Positions 9,361-18,503 of a stretch of DNA of 64,000 nucleotides are shown in pieces; the first letter of the stretch is position 1; every line of letters begins with the position of its first letter. The notes below the pieces were generated by a model, which ran no database searches, had not been told where the DNA came from, and saw only the letters and a program-made list of their open reading frames with translations. The position numbers and the translations under genes are program-made. This DNA is from Undibacterium sp. KW1 (GTDB lineage Bacteria > Pseudomonadota > Gammaproteobacteria > Burkholderiales > Burkholderiaceae_D). The stretch lies in NCBI RefSeq assembly GCF_009937955.1, contig NZ_AP018439.1, positions 5,270,001 through 5,334,000 on the forward strand, in the 5' to 3' direction.

Positions 9361-11700
9361 TCAAACCAGACTCATCTCTTCTTCAGCCTCTTGCTCATCT
9401 GGCGTATTTTCCAGAGCTTCGGTCAAAGCGCGATCGACGACGCGGTCGAGTTCGAGTATCTTCGCGCGTTTTTCGCGGAAGGTTTGTTCAAGTTCTTCGG
9501 CAGTGACCTGGAAGGTTTTTTCCTTGTCACCGGTTGTGAAGATGTACAAGCTGCGCATGGGGCTGACCCAGGCGAGTTTGACCTTGGTGGTGCCACCGGT
9601 TTTCTTGGTGAATTCCAGCCAGACGCCACGTTCGAGTTCGGTGACGGTATCGACGTGTTCATCTGGTGGCGGTGCAGGTTCGGCTTCGGCCTTGCCTTCT
9701 GCTTCTGCACGTTTTGCTATTCTGCGTTCGGCAGCTTGCTGTGCCACTTCGACAGCGATTTCAATCTGACGCTCTGGTGACAGGTCTAGTGGTGCACGGA
9801 CGATGGAGGCGTGGCATTCTGCCAGGTCAGCAAAGAATTGCACACGGTCGGCATCTTCCCACTTGATCAGGCTCAGCCATTTGTTCAGGCGGGCCAAAAT
9901 CGCAGGCAGTCGGTTCAATAATTCCTGCCGCTGTTGCAGGGTGATCTTGGGCTTGACGCTCCAGATCAGGTCATCCATGGTCTTGATGGCGTCTTCAACA
10001 GCATAGGGCTTTTCTTCCTTGACGCTATAGGCCAGAGTAAGCACCTTGGTCCAGCGGTCTTCAAGGAAAGTTTCAACAAAGGCGACGACTTCACCAGTAC
10101 CCACGCGCAAGGACACCTCGTGGGTGGCGGCGATGCCAGCCTGTTTGACTTTTTCTTTTTTAAGCGCTGTCTTGATCGGCAGTTGCAATGCCTCGGCCGC
10201 TTCTTTCTCTTCTTTCTGGATGAAAGATTCGAGATCGTTGACGACTTCATCAAACAAAGCGACTTCCTGGTCAAACTCTTGCTGCACACGATGGACGTTG
10301 CGCTGCATGGTCTGGAACAGGGGATCTTGCTGACCTTTTTTCTGATCCCAGGCCAGGCTATAACGCGACAGCAAATCTACCAGGCGGCGGGCCGGATGAT
10401 TTTCCTGGAAGAAGAATTCCTTGTCCATCAAGGCGGCCTTGAGGACAGGTATCTGCAGGACTGAGATCAATTCCTTGATCTGGGTAGGAATGGCCTGATT
10501 GCGGAACACGCTGTCAAATACTTGTGACAGCAAATCCAGGGTATTTTTTTCTATACCGGTGTTGGCGATGTTGGCAATTTCCGGCATTTGCTCGCGCATT
10601 TGCGAGAGGCGCAATACGTCTTGCGCACCGGCCATCATCTGCTGCAGCTTGACACTCTTTTGCAGCTCAGCGAGTTTTTGGAACAGCTCGGCACGCGCCA
10701 CTGTCTGTGACTCACCCGACTGGGCAAAACCGGAATAAGGGGTAGAGCCACCAGCACCTTCCGATGCACCGCCCATCTGGCCTGCACCACCTTGGTGACC
10801 GCCGAAATTACCTGAACTGCCTGAGCCACCCGAGCCACCACCAGCAAAACCACCGCCTGCGCTCATGCCACCAGCACCGCCATGTCCGCCGTCAGCATGG
10901 CCACCTGCTTCATTCGCGGCACCAGCCTGGGCATTGCCAGACAAGAGGTTTCTGAGTTTTTGCGAGATATCGCCAGGGGCTGCTTCTTTGCGCTTTTCTG
11001 AATTACGGCTACGGCGTATGCGGAAGGACTCGTGCAAGTCGGGCAAAATGCCTTTGGCAATCAATGCTTCATTGAGGGCATTTAAAATTGGTTCCAGATC
11101 GAACAGTATGTCGGCTCGCAACAGTGGCAACACCAGCTCATGGGTGTTTACCTCTGGATCAAACTCACACCAGGCAGAATAAATGGTGTGCAGGAAAATC
11201 TCTGGACGGAAAGGATTTTGCGCAATGCTCAGTGCATCATGCTCCATCAAGTGGGCAAAACGCATATTCAATGCGGCATACTGCTCGGCACTATCGAGTT
11301 CCAGTGTGCGGCCAGCCCTGCTCAGGGCCAGTTTTTTGTCCATCTCTTCGTAAGTGACCAGCGTCAGGGCGACGTCGGCATTGCTCGCGACGATTTTGAC
11401 ACCTTGCAGGAGAGCCTCGATTTCCTTGCGGAAAGCAGCTTCAAATCCAGCCGATGTCAGGTAGAAAAAGGCATAGCCATTTTTTTTGAGCAATTGCCCG
11501 GCGTTAAAGCTCAGGTTTGCTTCGCGCGCATCCATGCTTTGCTCAGACAAGGCGAGGAAGGCATTTGCCAGGCGGGCAGAGAATGCATCTAACTGGGATG
11601 CCACCAAATGATTCGCCAGCGGAATCAGACCGCGCAAGACGGCATCGCGGGACTGTAGAACAGTACCGGTAGGCTTGGGCAGGTTGGCTGGCGTGGACAT
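9361..11700 (-). CDS. DUF1631 family protein
   Basis: A 779-residue cytoplasmic protein of the DUF1631 family, common in beta- and gammaproteobacteria and of unknown role. The N-terminal part (residues 1-250) is helical; residues about 259-320 are a low-complexity Gly/Ala/Ser/His linker; the middle (330-640) is again helical; a beta-rich segment at about 675-735 (GVWLEFTKKTGG ... KLAWVSPMRSLYIF) recalls PilZ-like barrels. The tail is acidic. It stands alone on the minus strand. A PilZ-like C-terminus would suggest a link to cyclic-di-GMP or surface functions, but the c-di-GMP-binding motif RxxxR / (D/N)xSxxG is not seen. Confidence 0.75.
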   Translation of the reverse strand: MSTPANLPKPTGTVLQSRDAVLRGLIPLANHLVASQLDAFSARLANAFLALSEQSMDAREANLSFNAGQLLKKNGYAFFYLTSAGFEAAFRKEIEALLQGVKIVASNADVALTLVTYEEMDKKLALSRAGRTLELDSAEQYAALNMRFAHLMEHDALSIAQNPFRPEIFLHTIYSAWCEFDPEVNTHELVLPLLRADILFDLEPILNALNEALIAKGILPDLHESFRIRRSRNSEKRKEAAPGDISQKLRNLLSGNAQAGAANEAGGHADGGHGGAGGMSAGGGFAGGGSGGSGSSGNFGGHQGGAGQMGGASEGAGGSTPYSGFAQSGESQTVARAELFQKLAELQKSVKLQQMMAGAQDVLRLSQMREQMPEIANIANTGIEKNTLDLLSQVFDSVFRNQAIPTQIKELISVLQIPVLKAALMDKEFFFQENHPARRLVDLLSRYSLAWDQKKGQQDPLFQTMQRNVHRVQQEFDQEVALFDEVVNDLESFIQKEEKEAAEALQLPIKTALKKEKVKQAGIAATHEVSLRVGTGEVVAFVETFLEDRWTKVLTLAYSVKEEKPYAVEDAIKTMDDLIWSVKPKITLQQRQELLNRLPAILARLNKWLSLIKWEDADRVQFFADLAECHASIVRAPLDLSPERQIEIAVEVAQQAAERRIAKRAEAEGKAEAEPAPPPDEHVDTVTELERGVWLEFTKKTGGTTKVKLAWVSPMRSLYIFTTGDKEKTFQVTAEELEQTFREKRAKILELDRVVDRALTEALENTPDEQEAEEEMSLV

Positions 11701-12183
11701 GGTGACAAGAGAATCAGGTTATTTTGTTCAAACTGAAATTAGAACAATAAAAGTAAGAAAATTTATCCAAGTAATACTATAGTGCAAATCGCACATTACA
11801 ATTGCAAAGAATTAAGACAAAGTCATGACACAATTACAGTTTCTTTTGCGGTGTATGTTCTTTGCTCTAAGATAGTTGGAAAACAGCTAATCTGCACAAG
11901 AATTAATCAAACTGGATGAACGAACTATATACCGCTAATTTCCACATGGAAATGTTTGAAACGCAATTTCTGCAAAATTTAAGCATAGCTTCAGAACAAA
12001 TTTCAAAACAGCAACAGCTCCGAGCACATCCCTTAAAATTGATTGCCATCATTGCAATAAACAGTAAATTTCTCGGTATTGCTCTAAAATAGCAGGTTGA
12101 ACTCTGTTTACCTTGCTTTTCACGCCGATTTTTACGTTTGGTTTCACTTTTTTTTGTTAACGGCGCGAAACAAACATTTCTTT
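11701..12183. other. A+T-rich divergent intergenic region before xseB
   Basis: About 480 bases separating the divergent DUF1631 and xseB genes. It is clearly A+T rich and must hold both promoters. A 58-codon open frame at 11916-12092 (plus strand) is present but shows no ribosome-binding site and no family look. No repeat or terminator was found. Confidence 0.4.
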
Positions 12184-12471
12184 ATGACAAAAAAACAATC
12201 AACTGCAAATCTAGCTGTTCCCGCCCATCTGGAGGGTCTGTCCTTTGAAGATGCGATGGCTGAGCTCAATAAGCTCGTCAACAGCATGGAAGCAGGCGAG
12301 CTGCCGCTTGAAGCCTCTGTAAGTGCTTACCAACGCGGTTCTGAACTGGTGAAATATTGTGCATCCCAGCTAGAAAAAGTAGAGCAACAAGTTAAGGTAC
12401 TGGAAGCTGGCATGCTCAAACCTTTTGCCGACTCTGGCAATCAGGGTGGCAATCAAGGCAATGAGGAATGA
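12184..12471 (+). CDS. xseB: Exodeoxyribonuclease VII small subunit
   Basis: A 95-residue protein with the family core FEDAMAELNKLVNSMEAGELPLE (key residues Phe-Glu, Leu, Val, Met-Glu-x-Gly) followed by helices with many Glu and Lys. It partners with XseA to degrade single-stranded DNA in the cytoplasm. The ATG at 12184 is chosen because the family begins shortly before Leu-x-Phe-Glu; an upstream in-frame ATG at 12097 would add 29 hydrophobic residues with no family match. The stop codon overlaps the ispA start (ATGA), so the two are translationally coupled. Gly/Asn/Gln repeats form the tail. Confidence 0.93.
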   Translation: MTKKQSTANLAVPAHLEGLSFEDAMAELNKLVNSMEAGELPLEASVSAYQRGSELVKYCASQLEKVEQQVKVLEAGMLKPFADSGNQGGNQGNEE

Positions 12472-13361
12472 GCATGAGTGAACAATTTGGTAACTGGATG
12501 CGACAAACCCAGGCAGAGTGCGAAACCAGCCTGAAACAGTTTTTGCCGGACGAAAATACAGTCCCGCAGCAATTGCATGCCGCCATGCGTTATGCGACCC
12601 TGGATGGCGGCAAACGGGTACGTCCTCTATTAGTATATGCAGCAGGCCAGTTGTTTGATGCGCCTGCCGCCTTGCTGAGCCGGGCTGCTGCTGCAGTAGA
12701 AATGATCCATGCGTATTCGCTGGTACACGACGACATGCCCTGCATGGACGACGATGCCCTGCGCCGTGGCAAACCTACAGTGCACGTCAAATATGATGAG
12801 GCAACCGCACTGCTGGTCGGCGATGCCTTGCAGGCACAGGCCTTTTTGGTCTTGTCTGAAGGTGAAGGTGATGCCAGCGCCAAACTGGCCATGCTGCAAT
12901 TGCTGGCACGTGCTGCCGGCTCGGTCGGCATGTGTGGCGGACAGGCGATTGATCTGGCCAGCGTCGGTGTCGCCCTGAACCGTGAACAACTGGAGCAGAT
13001 GCACAGGCTGAAAACCGGTGCCCTGCTACGCTCTTCTGTATTATTAGGGGCCATGTGTGGCAAAACCCTCGCTGCAGATGAAACTGCAGCGCTGGATAGC
13101 TATGCTGCCGCGATAGGCCTGGCTTTCCAGGTGGTAGATGATGTGCTCGACGCAACGGCAGATTCTGCCACTCTGGGCAAGACGGCAGGCAAGGACGCGG
13201 CAGATAACAAGCCCACCTTTGTCAGCCTCATGGGCCTGGAAGCTTCACGCGCATTAGCCACGCAACTATGCCATGATGCGCATGCAGCACTGAGCAATTT
13301 TGGTGACAAGGCCAGTTTATTGCACGACTTGGCAGATTTGATCGTGCAACGCCAGGCTTGA
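12468..13361 (+). CDS. ispA: Farnesyl diphosphate synthase (geranyltranstransferase)
   Basis: A 297-residue polyprenyl synthetase. The first Asp-rich motif is DDMPCMDDD followed by Arg-Arg-Gly-Lys-Pro-Thr (two-residue insertion typical of bacterial short-chain FPP synthases), and the second is DDVLD. It condenses IPP with DMAPP and GPP to farnesyl diphosphate for ubiquinone, undecaprenyl phosphate and other isoprenoids. The start overlaps xseB by 4 bases; an ATG two codons later is an equal possibility. dxs follows 391 bases later on the same strand, so precursor supply and use sit together. Confidence 0.95.
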   Translation: MSMSEQFGNWMRQTQAECETSLKQFLPDENTVPQQLHAAMRYATLDGGKRVRPLLVYAAGQLFDAPAALLSRAAAAVEMIHAYSLVHDDMPCMDDDALRRGKPTVHVKYDEATALLVGDALQAQAFLVLSEGEGDASAKLAMLQLLARAAGSVGMCGGQAIDLASVGVALNREQLEQMHRLKTGALLRSSVLLGAMCGKTLAADETAALDSYAAAIGLAFQVVDDVLDATADSATLGKTAGKDAADNKPTFVSLMGLEASRALATQLCHDAHAALSNFGDKASLLHDLADLIVQRQA

Positions 13362-13382
13362 TGTCAGGCTGTAGTTGATGTT

Positions 13383-13453
13383 GTAGGGTGCGCCATGCGC
13401 ACCATCGTAGTTAAGCCTGCAATCAAGCAAGCGGTGCGCATGGCGCACCCTAC
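13383..13453. repeat. Dispersed palindromic repeat, family R2, copy a
   Basis: Two 21-base arms at 13383-13403 and 13433-13453 are a perfect inverted repeat with a 29-base spacer. Each arm contains its own small palindrome, GGTGCGCCATGCGCACC, so the element can form either one long hairpin or two short ones. Related copies are at 26628 and 31071, with a fragment at 13550. It begins 21 bases after the ispA stop. Confidence 0.85.
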
Positions 13454-13488
13454 GGGCAGCAGTAATTAAGGCTAACAGTAATCACGTC

Positions 13489-13508
13489 ATTCCAGCGCAG
13501 GCTGGAAT
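13489..13508. repeat. Short palindrome of the ATTCCAGC type
   Basis: ATTCCAGC-GCAG-GCTGGAAT, flanked by CGTC and CCAT, matches the widely dispersed proteobacterial repeat whose translation reads Trp-Ile-Pro-Ala-Cys-Ala-Gly-Met-Thr. It lies in the ispA-dxs gap. Confidence 0.7.
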
Positions 13509-13549
13509 CCATCTGCGCAAGATCAGTTCATGCAGATAGACAAGGTTAG

Positions 13550-13572
13550 GAGTGTGCGCCGTGCGCACCACA
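13550..13572. repeat. R2-related half element
   Basis: The stretch GGTGCGCACGGCGCAC, read on the minus strand, is one diverged R2 arm without its partner. With the two repeats before it, most of the 391-base ispA-dxs gap (13362-13752) is made of repeat material; the rest (13573-13752) shows no gene. Confidence 0.5.
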
Positions 13573-13752
13573 GCAGTAAAAATAGTAAAGCGAACAATAA
13601 ATTTGGCAGAGAGTTTTGCCAAAGAGTAGTAGTCAGACAGAAGTAAGCACGGACAGTAATACAATGCAGGTATGCGATAGCAGCTCTGACCATCGACCAG
13701 TTAATACATGGCAGACAATCAGAGGCGTTTAGCCAAGTAATGAAAAAGAACA

Positions 13753-15594
13753 ATGACGACTTTATTAAACACCATTAATTCCCCCGCTGACCTGCGCAGC
13801 ATGACGCGCAGCCAACTCAAGCCGCTGGCCGATGAATTGCGTCAATACGTGCTTGACTCCGTTTCCAAGACGGGCGGCCATTTGTCGTCGAACCTGGGCA
13901 CGGTGGAATTAACCATCGCCCTGCATTACGTCTTCAACACGCCAGAAGACAGGCTGGTATGGGATGTCGGCCATCAGACCTATCCACACAAGATTCTGAC
14001 AGGCCGTCGTGACCAGATGCATAGCCTGCGTCAGTTGAATGGCATCTCCGGTTTCCCGCGTCGTACTGAAAGTGAATACGATACCTTTGGCACCGCGCAC
14101 TCATCGACCTCGATTTCTGCCGCGCTGGGCATGGCACTGGCCGCCCGCACCAAGGGTGAAGACCGCCACGCTGTTGCCATCATCGGCGATGGCTCGATGA
14201 CGGCGGGCATGGCTTTTGAAGCCATGAATAATGCTGGCGTACATGATGATATCAATCTGCTTGTCGTGCTGAATGACAATGACATGTCTATCTCGCCACC
14301 TGTGGGTGCACTAAACCGCTACCTGGCGCGCCTGATGTCAGGCAAGTTTTATGCGGCCGCACGCAATGTCGGCAAATCGGTCTTGCCATCACCTGTGCTG
14401 GAGCTCGCCAGGCGCTTTGAAGAACATGCGAAGGGCATGATAGTACCGGCCACCATGTTTGAAGAATTCGGTTTCAATTACATAGGCCCTATCGATGGCC
14501 ATGATCTTGATTCGCTGATACCGACACTGCAAAACATCCGCAACCTTAAAGGCCCGCAATTTTTGCATGTGGTAACCAAAAAAGGCCAGGGTTATAAACT
14601 GGCTGAAGCTGATCCCGTTTTGTACCATGGCCCGGGCAAATTCAACCCGGCGGAAGGTATCAAGCCTGCAAGCGCACCGGCCAAACAAAGCTATACCCAG
14701 GTATTTGGCAACTGGTTGTGCGATATGGCAGCGGCGGACCAAAAACTCGTCGGCATTACACCGGCCATGCGCGAAGGCTCGGGCATGGTGGAATTTGAAA
14801 AACAATTCCCCAAGCGTTATTACGATGTCGGCATTGCTGAACAGCATTCCGTCACCTTTGCCGCTGGCCTCGCTTGTGAAGGCTTGAAGCCTGTCGTCGC
14901 GATTTATTCCACCTTTTTGCAGCGCGCTTATGATCAGTTGATCCATGACGTCGCCCTGCAAAACCTGGACGTGACTTTTGCCCTAGACCGCGCCGGCCTG
15001 GTTGGCGCCGATGGTGCAACCCATGCCGGTAATTATGATCTGGCCTATCTGCGCTGCATCCCTAACATGGTCGTCATGGCCGCATCCGATGAAAACGAAT
15101 GCCGTCAGATGCTGAGCACAGCCTATCAATACCACGGCCCTGCAGCAGTACGTTACCCGCGCGGTGCTGGCATAGGTGTGCCAACAGGCAAAGACCTCGA
15201 TACCATCCCCCTGGGCAAAGGCGAAATCAAACGCCAGGGCAAGCGCATCGCGATTCTGGCATTTGGCTCTCTCGTGCACCCCGCACTGCAAGCGGCGGAA
15301 CAACTAGATGCGACGCTCGCAAATATGCGCTTCGTCAAACCGCTGGATGTGGAATTGCTCAAATCCCTGGCCGCCAGCCATGATGAACTGGTGACCGTCG
15401 AAGAAGGCTGCACCATGGGTGGCGCAGGTTCAGCAGTGGCTGAAGCACTTGCCGAAGCAGGTATCAACAAGCCCCTGCTGATACTGGGCCTGCCAGACCG
15501 CTTTGTCGATCACGGCGACCCAGGTTTGCTGCTGGCGCAATGCGGGCTGGATGCTGCGGGTATAGAGAAATCAATCCGCGCCAGGTTCGATTAA
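13753..15594 (+). CDS. dxs: 1-deoxy-D-xylulose-5-phosphate synthase
   Basis: A 613-residue thiamine-diphosphate enzyme, first step of the MEP isoprenoid pathway: pyruvate plus glyceraldehyde 3-phosphate gives DXP and CO2. The ThDP-binding motif GDGSMTAG ... Asn is at about residues 150-180, the [14 protein letters not shown] region (VGHQTYPHK) near 75, the catalytic Glu in [10 protein letters not shown] near 370, and [15 protein letters not shown] shortly after. The transketolase C-terminal domain ends the protein. Length is normal. The gene probably shares a transcript with xseB-ispA or has a promoter in the repeat-rich gap, and it ends at a strong terminator. Confidence 0.97.
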   Translation: MTTLLNTINSPADLRSMTRSQLKPLADELRQYVLDSVSKTGGHLSSNLGTVELTIALHYVFNTPEDRLVWDVGHQTYPHKILTGRRDQMHSLRQLNGISGFPRRTESEYDTFGTAHSSTSISAALGMALAARTKGEDRHAVAIIGDGSMTAGMAFEAMNNAGVHDDINLLVVLNDNDMSISPPVGALNRYLARLMSGKFYAAARNVGKSVLPSPVLELARRFEEHAKGMIVPATMFEEFGFNYIGPIDGHDLDSLIPTLQNIRNLKGPQFLHVVTKKGQGYKLAEADPVLYHGPGKFNPAEGIKPASAPAKQSYTQVFGNWLCDMAAADQKLVGITPAMREGSGMVEFEKQFPKRYYDVGIAEQHSVTFAAGLACEGLKPVVAIYSTFLQRAYDQLIHDVALQNLDVTFALDRAGLVGADGATHAGNYDLAYLRCIPNMVVMAASDENECRQMLSTAYQYHGPAAVRYPRGAGIGVPTGKDLDTIPLGKGEIKRQGKRIAILAFGSLVHPALQAAEQLDATLANMRFVKPLDVELLKSLAASHDELVTVEEGCTMGGAGSAVAEALAEAGINKPLLILGLPDRFVDHGDPGLLLAQCGLDAAGIEKSIRARFD

Positions 15595-15623
15595 AAAAAC
15601 CTGCGACGCTGATGCTCAACAAC

Positions 15624-15651
15624 AAAAAGACTGCTGGCAAGCAGTCTTTTT
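15624..15651 (+). terminator. Rho-independent terminator after dxs
   Basis: A perfect 12-base stem AAAAAGACTGCT / AGCAGTCTTTTT with loop GGCA, whose 3' arm is the T-run itself. It lies 30 bases after the dxs stop. Confidence 0.88.
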
Positions 15652-15756
15652 CGCTAATGGTGGCATGACACTCATATTCACTATGCTCTGAAGAGTGAAG
15701 TAAATCAGGGTGCAGATATTATAGATAGAGCATCCTCAACACTGTAAGGAAATCCA

Positions 15757-16158
15757 TTGAGACTATTGATTGACAAGGCAGGTTTTACTGCCACGCTTGA
15801 GTCCATTCATGGCGTAGATTCATTTTCCGGGCTACTGGAAGCAACACCTTTTCTGCTCAGAAAGCTGCGGCAGGCGCGAATGCGCCGTACTACTGAGCAG
15901 CCTGGCCATCACTTCCCGGGCATGGATGACCTGACACAAGAGTTGCGGGATATGCCATCCGATTATAATGTCTGGCCTGACAAGGAATATTGGTATGCAA
16001 AATTAGTCCGGTCGCCGGAATGGCCGGCAAATCGCAGGCTGTTTGTAGTTTTATACTGGTATCAGGAAGGCGACGATCCGCTAAAAAGGCTGGAAGAAAT
16101 TGTCTCGACAATCAACTTGGAACAATGCATGGCATATGAAGAATACTCTTACGATTAA
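15757..16158 (+). CDS. Hypothetical protein, TTG start
   Basis: A 133-residue soluble protein I do not recognise, rich in Trp, Tyr and charged residues (for example VWPDKEYWYAKLV and FVVLYWYQEGDDP). No ATG is available at the 5' end; the TTG at 15757 has a good ribosome-binding site (AAGGA, 6 bases upstream). The composition matches the surrounding genes, which favours a real gene. It may be cotranscribed with nothing: a terminator lies upstream and the next gene is on the other strand, overlapping its 3' end by 4 bases. No function can be offered. Confidence 0.55.
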   Translation: MRLLIDKAGFTATLESIHGVDSFSGLLEATPFLLRKLRQARMRRTTEQPGHHFPGMDDLTQELRDMPSDYNVWPDKEYWYAKLVRSPEWPANRRLFVVLYWYQEGDDPLKRLEEIVSTINLEQCMAYEEYSYD

Positions 16159-16605
16159 ATGCCCATAGTGTCCACGGCCTTAATCTCGACTATGACAAAT
16201 CCTTTCTGCAATTTGTCCTCCAGCGTATCTTCCTGCATCTCGCCAAACTGGGCAACATTGCGGGTCTGAGGCTCAAGTCTCGCCTCTGCAACATATGCAG
16301 AATATGCAGCATCATCGACTACCGCCTTTTTTAACTGCTGGCTGCACAATTATCTTTGCAGCCGCGGTTTTTGGAGAGTGGACGAAATAAGTCAGGCTGT
16401 CGCCACTGACCTCACCCATGTCAGCCGATGTTGCACTGCAATCTGCGCGACGCTTTCTGTCGCTAGCGTCACCAACACAAATATCGAACACTTCAGCCCA
16501 CCACTGTTCGAGATTACCATCACCGTCCAGATCGAACACCTGCGCGAGATTGTTTTGCGCCGGTCCGCCACGAAAGCGCACCGGCAACCATACATCGCCC
16601 AGCAT
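16155..16605 (-). pseudogene. Frameshifted remnant of a Ca2+-binding-repeat-like protein
   Basis: Two minus-strand frames join into one protein if one base is skipped in the A6 run at about 16329-16334. The first part (from 16605) has an EF-hand-like loop DLDGDGNLEQWW and FRGGP; it continues through PAVKK into the second frame, AVVDDAAYSAYVAEARLEPQ, ending at 16155. Without the shift the first frame stops at 16312. There is no signal peptide or ribosome-binding site at the 5' end, so it looks like the C-terminal end of a larger protein. A homopolymer sequencing error could also explain the frame break. Confidence 0.45.
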
Positions 16606-16750
16606 TGCCGCTGATCGCCTGGTATTTGAACTAGGTGCACTACATCAATATAATCATTGCACCGCAGTTTTTACATGTGCATTGTGTGGATAGAAATCAC
16701 GCAAAGACGACACTGCCACAATACTCCAGGAATTTTTAAAGGAAACCAGT

Positions 16751-17311
16751 ATGCATATACATTCCAAACGACTCTGGTCAGCCATCCTCCTGCTAGGTGC
16801 GCTATCTTGCGGACACGCGCAGGCAGCAGATGCAGGCGGGCAGGTAGTGACGACGGATGACAAGCACGTCAAATTCTGGGCGGCAGGCACGCCAGAAAAA
16901 ACTGAAGAAACCATGCCCGACCGTAAGGGTGCACCCTATAAGCGCACCACTTACACGATGGAAGCTGGCGGTAGCACGCTCATGCTCGGCGTACTGGAGT
17001 TTCGCCAGGATGATGGATCGGCCCCAGGTTATGAAACCGCCTACCTGAACACCATGCTGGACAATATGCGCAGAAGCTTTGTTAACAAGTTTTTGCTCGA
17101 TAGCGATGGCGGCTGGAAAGATATAGACCTGCCCAATTCAAACCTGAAAGGCAAGCAGGTCAAAGGCAGGCTTGAGAATCAGGATTTTGTTTTGCGCGCC
17201 TACGTGGCCCCGCATACTATCTACATGCAGCAGGCAGGTCATGCGCCGCAAGATAAAAAGGCCGCAGAAGTGGCGGACAAGTTCTTGCAATCGCTGGAGA
17301 TCACGCCTTAA
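16751..17311 (+). CDS. Hypothetical secreted protein
   Basis: A 186-residue protein with a clear signal peptide (positive start, hydrophobic core LLLGALSC, cleavage near AQA-AD at residue 25). The mature part is soluble with alternating beta and helix and no known motif. Ribosome-binding site AAAGGAAA lies before the ATG. It is followed by a bidirectional terminator shared with the convergent FrnE-like gene. The Cys in the signal region does not fit a good lipobox, so a free periplasmic protein is more likely than a lipoprotein. Function unknown. Confidence 0.7.
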   Translation: MHIHSKRLWSAILLLGALSCGHAQAADAGGQVVTTDDKHVKFWAAGTPEKTEETMPDRKGAPYKRTTYTMEAGGSTLMLGVLEFRQDDGSAPGYETAYLNTMLDNMRRSFVNKFLLDSDGGWKDIDLPNSNLKGKQVKGRLENQDFVLRAYVAPHTIYMQQAGHAPQDKKAAEVADKFLQSLEITP

Positions 17312-17400
17312 GCAGGAGTGCGATGCCGCCTGGGAGTAGCCCCAGGCAAGCATTCAGCTATTCATCCCCCCGTAACTTCAAGGGTGATTGAATAGCCTTC

Positions 17401-17431
17401 AAAAAAAGCATGGGATTGCCCCTGCTTTTTT
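17401..17431. terminator. Bidirectional terminator
   Basis: An A7 run, GCA-T-GGG, loop ATTG, CCC-C-TGC and a T6 run form a stem of about 12 pairs with one mismatch, flanked by A and T runs, so it can stop transcription from both strands between two convergent genes. Confidence 0.75.
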
Positions 17432-17460
17432 CTCCTGCTACAGTTTATTCCTGTTGCAGC

Positions 17461-18108
17461 TTATTCCTGCGTCATTATCTGGCGCAGCGCCCGTTCAAAT
17501 ACTTCTGGCGGCTGGCCGCCCGAAATCAGGTGGCGCTCGTTGATGATAATCGCCGGTACCGAATTGATGCCTTGCTGGTGATAGAAAGTCTCAGTCTCAC
17601 GTACCTCGGCAGCATAAGCATCAGATGCCAGGATGCGCGCAGCCTCCGCCGTATCCAGCCCTACTTCACCCGCTACCCGGAGCAAAGCCTCGTGCGAAGC
17701 CGGGCTTTCACCCTTGCTGAAATACAGTTCAAACAGCGCTACCTTCAGCGCATGCTGGCGGCCCTGCGTTTCTGCCCAATGCAGCAGGCGGTGTGCATCA
17801 AAGGTATTATAAATACGGCTGCGCGTCGCCATATTGAACTCAAAACCCAGCTCTGCACCACGGGCCCGTATCATTTCACGGTTCTTGGCGGTCTGCTCCT
17901 GACTCGCGCCGTATTTCTCTGCCAGATGTTCTGCAATGTCCTGCCCTTCCGGCACCATCTTGGGATTTAATTCAAAGGGCTGGAAGTGCAAATCCACTTT
18001 GGCATCATCACCTATCTGATCAATTGCTTTTTCCAGTGATTTGAGGCCAATGATGCACCAGGGGCATGACACGTCCGAAACGAAGTCGATTCTGATTTCT
18101 TTACTCAT
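17461..18108 (-). CDS. DsbA-family oxidoreductase, FrnE-like
   Basis: A 215-residue thioredoxin-fold protein with active site CPWC (Cys15 and Cys18), a helical insertion, and the cis-proline segment INSVPAIIIN near residue 180. It lacks a signal peptide and has the length of the FrnE / YwbO group of cytoplasmic DsbA-like proteins, once annotated as 2-hydroxychromene-2-carboxylate isomerase-like. The likely role is thiol-disulfide exchange; a true isomerase would lack the CxxC. It converges with the hypothetical secreted gene at a shared terminator. Confidence 0.88.
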   Translation of the reverse strand: MSKEIRIDFVSDVSCPWCIIGLKSLEKAIDQIGDDAKVDLHFQPFELNPKMVPEGQDIAEHLAEKYGASQEQTAKNREMIRARGAELGFEFNMATRSRIYNTFDAHRLLHWAETQGRQHALKVALFELYFSKGESPASHEALLRVAGEVGLDTAEAARILASDAYAAEVRETETFYHQQGINSVPAIIINERHLISGGQPPEVFERALRQIMTQE

Positions 18109-18503
18109 GATATTTCTTTCTGCTGTCAGGCCAGTGGACTGTAACAGCTATCCAATTGATGGCGCGTTAAACCAGGGGCTTGTGCACCGATATGCCAAGC
18201 TATATATGCACTTTACCAGTCAATTCAAGTGTCTGCTGCCGGATGCTATCGGACGCCACTGCGCCCACCGCCTGCAAATTGATACACATTAGTTTTCCTG
18301 GCAAATTCATATATATGCATTAAAAAACAGATAAGCCCACTTTTTTTATGCACATATGGCTATATCTATAAGCCTATGGGTCTGAGGATTACCGACCCCG
18401 GAGCAGGAATTTACGGAACCATAAGCGCAACGCTGAGTCATCCCCTGTAGTCTTCATTAGCCGTCTGCATTCCCCTCACCCACGCATTAGCCAAGGAAAA
18501 GAA
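18109..18503. other. Divergent intergenic region before the acetoacetate decarboxylase gene
   Basis: About 395 bases with no gene. It must carry the promoters of the FrnE-like gene and of adc. Several A+T stretches (TATATATGC near 18200 and 18310) are present, but no convincing -35/-10 pair. Immediately before adc there is a good ribosome-binding site, AAGGAAAAGAA. Confidence 0.35.

Noticed and set aside
11916..12092. 58-codon plus-strand frame in the DUF1631-xseB gap
   Set aside because: A+T-rich chance frame without ribosome-binding site or recognisable sequence; kept only as a note.
13383..13572. Palindromic repeats as a CRISPR array
   Set aside because: The repeats are of different families, in inverted arrangement and without regular spacers; no cas genes.
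16155..16605. Programmed ribosomal frameshift at the A6 run
   Set aside because: The frame change needed is +1, and the zero-frame codons do not fit the classical A-AAA-AAG slip; a plain indel is simpler.
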